Source: Branchiostoma floridae (taxonomy: Eukaryota; Chordata; Leptocardii; Amphioxiformes; Branchiostomatidae). From it: 62,000 bases of DNA. The notes under the pieces are model-generated. The model was not told the DNA's origin, searched no databases, and was given only the letters and a program-made list of their open reading frames with translations. The stretch lies in NCBI RefSeq assembly GCF_000003815.2, contig NC_049993.1, positions 8,957,135 through 9,019,134 on the forward strand, given 5' to 3'. Numbering within the stretch: position 1 is the first letter of the stretch; each line of letters opens with the position of its first letter. The translations under genes were made by a program, and so were the position numbers. Shown in pieces: positions 13,691-24,139 of this stretch.

Positions 13691-15082
13691 ACAGCGTGCT
13701 CATACAGTTCTTATATGAATAGAAATGCGATGATCGTTTCGAAAAGCAACGACCATTTACGAGACGGAAACTAGCTACGCCATGATGCGGGAAACAAGGT
13801 CGAAGATCTACCCCGCATCCCCTTTGCACCTCTCGGTTGGCTGAAGTCCGCTCGGGGAATTTTCATGAATGCCTTAATGGTGCATCCCGCTGCGTAGTCA
13901 CCATTACGAGTTGTTTATCGGCAAGGGGATCAACCTCATTCGGTGTCTCTTCCCTGAGGTGAATTCAAACCAAGGACAAACATGTACAGGTAGCACATAG
14001 AATGCGCCCACCTCCATTACCACGGCGTCGTTTCTGCATTTTGATGACACAAAATGGGAGATCAGATTAGCCAGGGCCACGGAGTAATAGGATAGTGCAC
14101 CCGTGTCGTTCTTTTCTGTAGAAATGTAGAAATGATGGGTTTTAACCCGTAAATGACAGCCACCCACCAGATTTCAATCAGTCCTGAGTATTTCGCATTT
14201 CTGCACACAATCTGGATTTGATATGAAGGCCAATCATTCGCCGATTACAGTCCTGCGAATTGAAATCTTCAATCAGCTAGAATCGTTTAACTATGTTGCA
14301 CTAAAATGCCACAAATGGCACATTAAAATCACTTCCATGATACGATAGTTTGCACGGGATAACTTGCACTTTGTAGCTAGACTGCCAGTGTACCATTAGC
14401 ATTTAACAGATGTGACTTTTGTACAAATAAGGTATCAGGCATCCTTCCTGAAAAATCAAGAAACATTCAACAGCAACCATAAGCAAGACATATATTGAAA
14501 TTAACTTCCATCTAGATGCCAGGCGAAAGTTCAGTTAGGACGTAATTGATATAATCAGATTCCCCGGAATGAAGCAATTTGTCGAATATCATGGTAGCGT
14601 CTCGTGTGCAGATATATCTGAATTGATGATGGCGGGACTGTAGGCCTTGTCAGAGACAAAGTGACAACACCGAGGGGCGGGCACGTCCTATCTAAAGTTA
14701 ACAGCACTTTGAAACTTCGTATTTCAGCTAAGCTGTCAACGGATTGCCGCGATGCATTCTGTACCTCAGTTGTCATATTCAACTATTATCGTCGAAATGT
14801 TGAACTAAGTTGAATTTCGATATAAATCTGTAACAGTTGATGATATATTGCATCGGTACCACTTACCATTTTGGTGGTTGCGTAAGTGTAGTCTCACGCT
14901 GCAAGGAAGGCCATGCATAATTTGTAAGGATGCCAATCTGACGCGACAGTGACCATTACAAATCGCTCCTTTTAAACAAGAAAAGATTTACGAGGCAAGC
15001 AGTAGCGCGACAGCGTCATGCCACGACTTAACATGCCACAAAACATGAAAACTCCATTTACTCTCAAAACAATGTCTGTAGC

Positions 15083-15103
15083 TGCTCTGTCCATGGTGCT
15101 GAT
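15083..15103 (-). promoter_or_regulatory. RE1/NRSE-like motif
   Basis: The minus strand reads CAGCACCATGGACAG across the core. That matches the 15-base heart of the vertebrate RE1/NRSE element bound by REST. By my alignment the full 21-base site differs at three positions. Whether this organism has a REST-like factor cannot be told from the window, so the site may be coincidental. Confidence 0.35.
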
Positions 15104-15426
15104 TCTTTTGAAGTGATTGTTTGCAGGATTTGGTCACGCCGGAATTATTTTACAGCCAACATTCTAGCCAAATGGACCCTAATTAAAAGAGTGATAGTAA
15201 TACTGATAACGTAAGACTTCATCGAATGTGCTATTTTCATATATATGTGCCTTGCGACAGTGCCACATGCAACTAAATGGGCCCGATATGCTGTTCCTAC
15301 TGGGGATGATAGAACGACATTTGGCCCGTTTTTCATTGAACGAGGTCATGAGCTTTAATCCCAAGCTACCCATTGGAAAGTTTGAACATAGATGTGCACT
15401 TCGATGGTAATGGTAAAGCCCTTTGA

Positions 15427-15600
15427 AGTGGATATAATATCGTAATGGCCTAGAAGATCGAGAGGTCGCGGGTTCTATTCCAAGATGCTGGCAACCCTGG
15501 CTTGGGAACTGCACTTAAAATAACTTACCTGACTTCACCTAGGTGTACATGTATCTGATTTCGGTTGGGAAGGTAAAACGCCATGAAAGGAGAGGGGTCT
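15427..15600 (+). mobile_element. tRNA-derived SINE
   Basis: A tRNA-like head ends in a B-box-like GGTCGCGGGTTCTATTCC. It is followed by a body containing TTGGGAACTGCACTTAAAAT, a CTGACTTCACCTAGGTGTA block and TTTCGGTTGGGAAGGTAAAA. This order (head, GGCACTT-type block, CTCACTTCACCCAGGTG-type block, GGTTGGGAAGGTAAA) is one I associate with SINEs common in marine invertebrate genomes. It is diverged and has no coding role. The 5' limit is approximate. Confidence 0.6.
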
Positions 15601-16349
15601 TTCGATATCGTGATTTAGCAAATCACTACTGTCTCAAAATGACTAAAGGACCACCTTTACTATTTTACTTTGGTGCAACGCCCATGTTTCAAGGTTGAAC
15701 TCTGCCTTTAAAATATAAGGGTCTTTAATAGCGCAGTGTTTATTTCTGAAAAAGATTGAGAGGTTTCTCTTCGAATGTATCCTGTGATACATAATACCGT
15801 AAATACATATCATCCATCCTTGTCCGAAGTGGCCAATTACGTTATAACAAAGTGGTGAATAGTTATGTGGTACTCATTCAGGAAACCACAGTTTGACTGC
15901 CGCATACAAATCATGACGGAAAGTCATGGGAAAAAATGGAAGTGTTTGGATAAAAACACGACCTTTGCTCGCTGTTTGGGTAAGAAGTAAACTGCATTTG
16001 ACACGGCGGTAGGTTGCTAGGGTATTCTTTCCCGTTGCTATGCGAGTTCGACAGAGTATCGGGTTACAAGAGGCCTACTATTTGCTAACCGTAAAATATT
16101 TCAAAATAAACAAGATGTTATGACAAGGAAAATGTATTCAAAATAAGATTAATTTCGCAATTTTAGATAGTTTGAATCTTTCCGTTTGAATTGAGATAGT
16201 TGTTTTGTTTCGATTTTGCTTCCAAAGACGATTATTTTCTGTTTCAAGGAAGGCCTTCAATTCGACCATACTCTTGATAAGATGGGCCGCAAGTGCCATG
16301 GCAAATTCTCGATTTTTATATTTTTCGTCATCTGAGAGGCAAATAAAAC

Positions 16350-16487
16350 TTTCTGTTTTTGGGATTTTTTAATTTTTAATTTTAAGCAAAGTTACAGTCA
16401 AAAATATGCGTAAAAATGACATTTTTCGCACTTAATTACCAATAATTCAAAATCTAAGGCATTTTTTAAAAATCCCAAAAACAGAAA
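16350..16487. repeat. Palindromic element with CTGTTTTTGGGATTTTTTA arms
   Basis: The left arm (TTTCTGTTTTTGGGATTTTT) and right arm (AAAAATCCCAAAAACAGAAA) are near-perfect inverted repeats of about 22 bp. They flank an AT-rich centre of about 90 bp. This is consistent with a small MITE or foldback element. Confidence 0.55.
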
Positions 16488-18232
16488 TCTCGGAAAAACC
16501 GTTGCGGTCATTTTGAGCCGTTAATGAGTTATGTTGGACTCTTCTTGGTGGAGATCTTAAACGATGTTTACACGCATGTCATGCCGCACGGAGAGCGGGA
16601 GGGTGTAATTGATACCGGTGTAAACAACACTAATGATATTCAAAGTCACCAACAAAAACGTCAATAGCTTCGTTACATATTACAGGTCCCAAACAAAGTG
16701 AAAGCATAGATGTACTGTCCAGAAAATTGTTTATATTGGTTAAAAACTATATTTTTCGCCTGATTCAAGTTAGTTGGGGGAAAAATGCCAGAAAGCACGG
16801 TTTTACCTGCAATGACCGCAGATGACCTAAATAGAACACAGGTTCGGTTCGAATTACGTCAGATGGAACATCATGGAAGAAGGTTCGAATTCGGCTAGAC
16901 ATGGGAGGTTTTGAGCCCGTATTTGACCACCGTGTGATCTCGGAACCGTTTGGTAAATAGTCAGTGGCATGCTTGCACAGGCGCGAACCTTTGTTGATGA
17001 ACCCCCTTTGTTCGATGGAGAAGCTGCTATAATGTAAAGGGGTTGTATAATTCATGAGACGAACAAAAGCCTGTCCCGGGCCGCCCGGTGGGCGAATTAC
17101 TCTGGGAAGTCGAACAGATTGGAAGGGGAGGGGGGCTGATCAATCACGTCGGGCCACTTCTCTGATTCTAAAACTAGTCCGCTGGCCCATTACTGCCGAC
17201 CGCTGCGCAAAGGATGTCAAGCTGCTGCATAATGAATCAGAGATGTTTACTAGGAAAATAGTTTGCCAAATTCAAAGAGCAGTGATGCATGGGACAGTGA
17301 AAGATACATACCATTTAACGAATTGAAAAAAAAAATGAAAGAGTAAAACGGATTAAATCTAATTCAAAGGAAGTCTTGTATAGAAACGAGTATGTTATAA
17401 GTATGGCCATTACTACAGCCATTATTTTTTCTTGTACCTTGTACCTTGGTCCCTTAACCCAGTATTCCCGGGTGGTATTAAAAGTCCTTTTGGGTTTAAA
17501 GAAGATCAGGAGGCCTTATTTCTCCACGTGAAGCTACCCAGTCACCTTACCCAATGACTGAGATTTTTAGGGATCATTTTCATGCGCAACATTTTCCTCC
17601 ACTGGAATGGGTGGGCTGCTCACTTGCCATCGACCCACCGATAGAGTAAGGGGCCGTGAGCAGAAAAAACGACGCATGGCGCGGTGGGACCAGATGTCAA
17701 AATCTGCGTGATCGATGGCCATCTAAATGGAAACAAAGAGAGATATTAACTCTTCTGTAGACTAGCCTGTCTCTTTTTTGACCTTGACTCTGTACGGCGT
17801 TAGGGATGAAATAGAAGCAGTAGTAGTTTAGTCGTTTGGTGCGTTTTCTATCTTCAACATATCTTAGTCTTTCGTGATCGTATCAAGCCCATTAGGTTGA
17901 CATGGAGTAGCCTATATCTTTTATCATTTCATTTTGCATTCATCATGACACCGAATGGCCAATAGGTTTTACTACGCCACGGTGAAATCTACAGAAGGTT
18001 ACCCTAATATGTTTAGACACATAATCTCGCTTTCCTTTTGTTGTAAAGGTTGGTAGGTTGGTCATGGCTCTTCTTGTTATTACTTTTTGACAGTTCCCAT
18101 TATTCGTTACAATCCGATGCGTTCGTCTGAAAGATGTGATATTACGGCCAATGGCACTGTACTTTTCAGCCAGCTTTATTGTATCTTTTATTTTTCATAC
18201 AAAAAAACAACGTAATTAAGTATTTCTTACAG

Positions 18233-18469
18233 TTGTCCTGTTTATGCGACCCCCAGATCGAATTTTCGCCCGTGCAAAGAGTGACTACACCCCTAAGGAA
18301 GAGAACGAGTTACAGTTGCACGTGGCCGACGTGGTCCAGATCCTCAGCACAGAGAACAACGGCTGGTACTTCGGCTACCTGCACGGCAGGATGGGCCTCT
18401 TCCCCGCCAACTGTGTGGAAATTATCAAGTTCGACAGCAGAAAACCCAACAAGCAACCCATCCCTCATG
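18233..18469 (+). CDS. Exon B: first SH3 domain (divergent ligand groove)
   Basis: This exon encodes one complete SH3 fold of about 55 residues: FARAKSDY (ALYDY position), ELQLHVADVVQIL (diverging turn and strand b), NNGWYFGYL (n-Src loop and the conserved Trp), GLFPANCVEII (3-10 helix and last strand). The donor is CATG|GTAGGT, and the exon ends in phase 1. Two acceptors fit the same phase. TATTTCTTACAG gives the start shown and adds residues VVLFMRPP. ACCCCCAG gives a start at 18257 directly before DRIFARAK. I cannot decide between them. The ALYDY tyrosine is Ser and the FPANY tyrosine is Cys, so classical PxxP binding may be weak; the Trp is kept. A basic linker (SRKPNKQPIPH) follows the domain. 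Confidence 0.85.
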
Positions 18470-18544
18470 GTAGGTTTTATCTCATTACTCACTTATGAAG
18501 TCGTTACGATTAAGAAATCGTGAGGCTGTTTGCTTTGTTATCCC

Positions 18545-18625
18545 AACACACACATAGATACACACACACTCATGGAAACATACACATACGTACAAACACA
18601 CACACACACACACCATACACACAGA
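18545..18625 (+). repeat. CA-rich microsatellite just after the exon B donor
   Basis: Interrupted (CA)n and CATA repeats begin about 75 bases downstream of the exon B splice donor. In the sense strand this gives CA-rich pre-mRNA, the kind of sequence bound by hnRNP L in vertebrates, so it could influence inclusion of exon B. That role is inferred. Confidence 0.85.
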
Positions 18626-21204
18626 CCCTATGAATTGCATTGTATTTCATAGGTATGACACTTTGACCTAGAGGGTCATAGGGGCCACCAACGTGCTAAG
18701 GTAACGATAACTACAGATGGACGGGCGGGGGTCACTGAATTCAGACTGTTTCTAGTTCATTCACCGTGGCTGAAATTCATACATGAGATGAGGCAAATCG
18801 TATTCAAAGACATGTTTTGTACATATCATTCCCTTGTCAATGTGTGAAGCTATAGGATATATTTGAGGCGACGTGCCCCTCCTCCTACTGCAATAAGGCT
18901 GAATGAACCGAGTTGACACAGACTCTAACTTACACCGACACCCGTCATAAATAATGCGGTTTGACGGGTAACCGGTCACCGAGTTCAAACTGCTCCGTCT
19001 CACGTGGTTACCGAGGTTTAAACATAAACGTCCCCAGTGATCAATTTGCGCCGGTCCTGCCGGTACCCGATCTGAGCCGAAGGTAGGTTGTGACTCCCGT
19101 GATGGGCAGGGCAGGAGTATGATGGAGTTTCTGATTCCCGTGAGATCAACAACGGCGATAACGCGCGCGACCTCGGTGCCCTTTGGAAAGGGTATTTTGT
19201 ATTCAAATGTAGAAAGTCAGAAGGGCAAATGATCTGTTTACGGTGGCGTTTTTAACCAAAAGGATACTTCGAATGATATACCTATGTGGGAAGAAAGTGA
19301 GGAGAACTAAAGTCGTAAACGTCTTTTTGTTGATATTATTCTGGAAGATTCAAGTGTTCCTTTCGATATTGCTAGATTAGATGACTGTCTATTGCCTTTT
19401 TAATGTTGAATATCATACATAGATTATACTAGACTATACTTAACCGGATGTACGATAATGATGATGATAAATAGATTATACAAGACAAACATTCATCAGT
19501 AGTTATAAGAATAGATAAAAAAATATTGACTGATTATTTTGTGAATAATTTTGAAAGCAGCCTTCTACCATCGCCATTCTGTATCATACGCAACTGCAGA
19601 CAGTGGCAATGCAATCATTTCCTTTGGTTGGTACAAAAGTTGTCATAAATTACTCACAGTTTATGATACTATTACAGTTTTAACAAAGCTTTTAAGATTT
19701 CTGATGATGATTTAATATTTATTTCAAACATTGTTAGGCAAATCAACAAGAAACCAGAAGGTTGTTTAGATCTATAGAATATTGTACAATACATGTACTA
19801 GTATCTATGGCCTTAATGAAGCCATTATGCACGCAAGTTCCAGGACGAAAAGGCACCACAACTAATGATTTGTAGAGAGAAATCAGTGTTTCGGGGAATT
19901 GATGTGTTATTAGGCAACGATCCAAGCAAAGTCACGTCGCAGGAAATCCCGATGGTAAATCAGCAGTCAAACAGCCCGAAAATCAATTAGGAAATGTACT
20001 TTGTTTGCCTTAACATCAGTCCGATGCTTAAACGATTTTTAACAAATGGTGACGTTGATTACACATGGGTTGCAGATAAATTGTGTGGAAGTATTGCATG
20101 CTTCTAATCAACTTCAATTATTTCTGTTTTTTCTGTAGTCTTACCGATACTATTTTGGGGGCGCCTTGTGTTTAGATAAGATTTTTGATTACTAAGGAAT
20201 ACTGATTAGTCAAATGCAGCCTTAAAGGTTCTCAAAAACATATGAATAAGCCATACAGTTGTCGAAATCCCCTTAGGTTTTTTGCAAATACCACAATATT
20301 TAAGGAAGTGATGTACAGTTAACTGTTAAGTTCTTTTTTGAGAATGTAATATAATTATGATAATTGGGATGGCATACATGCATGTATATGACAGATAAAG
20401 GCTAACTAAATATCCACTGTTTGAAACCAACCAGTCCTGGTATTTGAGAGAGATGGAGAAAATTTCATTTTTAAGACTTGGTGTAGAGCGTTGTTTTATT
20501 ACGTCCGACCGTTCTTTCTGACTGCAGGCGGTCTGTTGGCAACAGGCCGATTTTGTCCTATTCATGGCCACTACCGTGCGGCTCTCAAAGACAGCACAGT
20601 CAAGCTTACACATCTTCAGCAATTTCAGTGACTTTGAGGGATACGTTATATAACCAGGAGTGAGTAGTCAAGTTGTCCAAACGTATAGGGTGTCCCCCGG
20701 ATAGAAGACGGCTCTTTTGTGCCTTCCTTCATTAATTCTGCCAATTTTCAGCCATCGCGCGCCTGAGACTGTCAGTGGGACGCTCGGGCGGCGTTAATCA
20801 GTCCGCCAGCCCACGCAATCATACAGCCAGCTTGTTCCGTGCGTCCCCAGAGCAACATTAAGAACCAGAGACAGGATTGCAAATCTCACATCATCAGCAC
20901 CAGGATTGTTCCGTCTAAGTGTGGGGCTCAATTGGGTACATTGTGCGTCTTAAGAAACGATTTTGTTTGCTGATGATAGAGCTGGAACTGCCATCACCCA
21001 CTTAGGTAAAGAATCACGCTTTGTGATGATATCTTACGAAGTTTCTACAAAGTTTGTACAATCCTCTGCTGAGTTGTTTGAGTACTGGATTGGTAATCTA
21101 ATTTTCTAGACATGCAACAGGGTAAGCAATACTCAGGTGATTTGCATTATAGCTCCTTTCCTTTGATTTGAATGGTCGTGTCCTGATTATTTAACCAGGC
21201 ATTT

Positions 21205-21520
21205 CTGTCTAAAAGGTGGACAACTTTGCCACGGTGGTCTTGTGATGAAAATTGTGGACACACAACCAGGAGGTACTGAGTTCGAATCTCTGGTAGATCC
21301 CGATGTTGTGCTCTTTAGAAAGGCACATTGGAACAAAGCTAGGTATCCATCTGCACCCGAGTCGAGTGAGGACATTTTTCCAATGTGAGCACAACATCGG
21401 TATGTCCTGTACTCTCTTATGAGTGGTAAAGGCAGCGGTCCCGTGTTTGAGGAGAGCCACAGATCGCACATGTTAAAGAACCCGACAACTCATTGAAAAG
21501 AGCAAAGGCCCATCCCGTGT
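21205..21520 (+). mobile_element. tRNA-type SINE with inverted core
   Basis: The head contains an A-box-like GCCACGGTGGTCTTGTGATG and a B-box-like GAGTTCGAATCTC. The tail contains TTAAAGAACCCGACAACTCA and GAAAAGAGCA, as in other tRNA-type SINEs I recall. Between them, 21324-21387 is present in reverse-complement orientation relative to the expected SINE order. It is bounded by perfect inverted repeats (14 bp at 21300-21313 and 21387-21400; 10 bp at 21324-21333 and 21378-21387). The open frames here are artefacts. Limits are approximate. Confidence 0.6.
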
Positions 21521-22853
21521 AAGCGGATCTAATGATTCTGTCCGGATACGCAGCTTTGACAGTTCAGTACCAGCCTGTTGTGTTACGCCATGAGTCAATT
21601 TACCTACCATGCATTCCAAACAAAAGAATCTCTAGGTTCAAGGAAACTCTGAAGCAATACCGCGTGTCAGTAGTCCTTGATTCATGAAGTCGTGAAGCCA
21701 GGGTTAGGTTTAAATTCCATCAGCGGGTCCACTGTCCGATTTATGCTCTCTTGATTACCAAGGGCACAGAGATATGTCTTGATAAACTCTATGATGAATG
21801 GTACTCAAGCGCTCAGACGGTCTGCCTGACGAAATGGCACAAATGAGAAAAGCCTCTCCAACCAATATACCGGCAAACTAAGCGTAGCAAACAATACCCG
21901 CGCGCCTTTAACGACTTAACGAAGTATTTCACGTCGGGATAGATCCTTGTTACAGGGAACCTTGGAAGAGGATTTGGTATAATGGGCAGTCAATCATCAT
22001 GGAGAAAGAAGCCTAATGAAAACGTTCCGAGCTCCTGGCGACTTTGAAGACTTGGCAAAGGAGTCATTACCGCTTCATCTGTGATAATGAACCTGAGCGG
22101 AAGCGTCTAACTCATTTTCCGTGCTAACACCATCGATTCCGGGGTCGCTAGGTGCAAGTATCAAGAAAGTTTCGAGACGTTTTGTGGATTTCTATGAACT
22201 CAATAACATGGTGATATTTCAAAAGACGTAAAAAGATCTCTTGAAGGTTGATCATTTCTTCTGCTTTACTCACTTGAGTCTTGAATCTACTTCCATGAAG
22301 ATGTGATCAGAGGAAACGTGACTTGTTGGTTACTACAGGATGACTCTGGCGATGTAGTAAATGGTGATGATATCAGTCGTTAGCATTTAACTTCTTTAAA
22401 GTGTTCACATTACAAATCAGTCTCGCTGAGCCGGTACATGGAAGTCGTTACACGGTGTTTCGCCGCAAACCGGTCGGTGATGTCGTAAACTCACCTTCAC
22501 CTTGTAACATTCACTGATTATTCCTCGACGAGACACAGCCAGTATAGTTACGTTTTGAAGCGTTAGCGATATTCTACAGAGTTTCAAGCGCCTCCGATAG
22601 GAAGGTGACACTTTGATACGCGCATGTTAGAAAGAACCAAAAAAATCACAATGCAAAACTTACTTTAAATTTCAAACTTGGACACTTGCCAGAGGTTACA
22701 AAACGTTACCCTAAAGGCCTTCTTGTAGAATTTCACCCGGATTTAGATTTAACGTATGAGGCGTTATTTTGAATTTCCTTCTCACCCACTCGAGTGGAAT
22801 GTCAAGGCCGGAGATCACTATTCTTCAAAATTGAATACAAGACCTAAGCGTTA

Positions 22854-23195
22854 TTAAAGCCTCGCAGCGTATAAGCCCCTAGTATGATCCTTACAAAGGG
22901 CACTGCGCGTAGTGATTGTATCTATATTCCGGCTACGTACAGTAGCGTAAAATAGCTTCGCGCTCGTAAAAGTACTGCTCATTGCATGTTTATAGGTCCA
23001 TCCTTCCTTGGACTCATAAAAAGTAAGAACTGTGAAGAGAAACATGATAAATATGACAAGTAAAATCCTTTTAAAGCCTCGCGCACGGAAGGCTCGAAGT
23101 TGGAGATGTGTTGAAAGAAGGTATAAGATAGCAATGCGTACCGTTGCGTAGAAATAATTGCAGTGATACTTCAACGCGGGTAACAGCACTTTCAT
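22854..23195 (-). CDS. Possible type II membrane-anchor exon, unproven
   Basis: An ATG-started minus-strand frame of 113 codons. Residues 34-43 are basic (RAFRARGFKR). Residues 44-60 are a continuous hydrophobic segment (ILLVIFIMFLFTVLTFY), followed by a polar stem. A short cytoplasmic part, a single helix and a stem is the usual N-terminal layout of Golgi glycosyltransferases and sulfotransferases. A usable donor, TTT|GTAAGG, occurs at 22895, before the stop. Against it, codon use is not GC-biased like the real exons here, and no catalytic-domain exon is visible further along the minus strand. It could be a chance open frame inside intron B. Confidence 0.2.
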   Translation of the reverse strand: MKVLLPALKYHCNYFYATVRIAILYLLSTHLQLRAFRARGFKRILLVIFIMFLFTVLTFYESKEGWTYKHAMSSTFTSAKLFYATVRSRNIDTITTRSALCKDHTRGLYAARL

Positions 23196-23890
23196 TTCTT
23201 CGAACTTATTTGTTCAGGATTGTGTGCCGCATGAGGAATTGCTAAGTTTATCGAATCTTGTGACTTCAAACTTTTTCATTTCTATCTCATTTTACTGAGA
23301 CGATATTTTGGCATTTTGCAGCAGATCTGGAGCGAATATTCAAAGTAGTTGTACCAGAAATACAATGTAGCCATATTGTGTCCTTAAGTATCGTTTCTGG
23401 AATTATTTCAATCTTTGGGATACCCCAATTGCATCAAACCACGATGCTAATCAGTGTTGCTAGTGAATAAGATTATCAACCGAGCCTGCTGTTATCCACA
23501 GTGAATCGTACTTTCTCTCTCAGAAATTTACCCCAATAATGCTCAGGTCCTTTAGTATGATCAGCGAACTTCTTTCAGACCCAAAACCTGGGTACCCTGT
23601 GGCCCTACTGTGTCTTATAATATCGCCCGTTCCTCCTGAGAACTTGTCCATCTGTCAGCAACCTGGCCACATATGGGCAATTATGTCGCATTGCGGTCAG
23701 TCGCCCCGGTCAGCTGTGACCTTTAGACTTGCCCTTGGCTGTGAAGGAACAGCCGGTTTCGTTAAACGCCATGCAATCAACATTATTGATTCTTGACTAT
23801 TCGCTCTCGGGATTTGTCACCCGGGCAACTAACGGCTATCTGGAAATGGCCTGTGTTAGCTACTGGTGCCATATTGACGTTATCCCTTTG

Positions 23891-24139
23891 AGGCGGTATC
23901 TCACTACACTTGGGGCACCAGTGCAGCACTGCGGGGTTCGTTCACTGCGTCACTGTTGTGATGTTTTCGCCGATTTCTTTTTATAACTTAGATATTGCAT
24001 AATACGTAAAAGTATGACGTAGAAGACAAGAAAATACACATAACGTAAGAAAATTCGTCCGTTATCTCCGAAATTCGTTAAGTAATCTTTTGAACCCCTC
24101 AGTGCCGCACCAGTGCCCAAGTGCAGTGAGATACCACCT
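23891..24139. mobile_element. MITE family A, copy 2, between direct repeats
   Basis: Ends are AGGCGGTATCTCACTACACT and its inverted partner GTGCAGTGAGATACCACCT. The internal CACTGCGGGGTTCG and TATAATTTAGATATT-type blocks are shared with copy 1 (here TATAACTTAGATATT). TAA follows the right end, and TTG (a likely mutated TAA) precedes the left end. Roughly 60 bp of host sequence is repeated on both sides (23829-23890 and 24140-24200, sharing CTGTG-TAGCTA-TGGTGCCATAT). Confidence 0.8.

Larger units (their letters stand above)
5877..18232 (+). other. Intron A (about 12.4 kb)
   Basis: This is the inferred intron between the membrane exon and the first SH3 exon, phase 1, GT at 5877 and AG at 18231-18232 (or 18255-18256). 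No further coding exon is recognisable in it. It contains a hairpin element (6804-6911), a 12-G run near 9679, a possible SINE remnant on the minus strand (about 13560-13690), an RE1-like motif (15083-15103), a tRNA-type SINE (15427-15600) and a second hairpin element (16350-16487). The remainder shows nothing that I can name. Confidence 0.6.
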
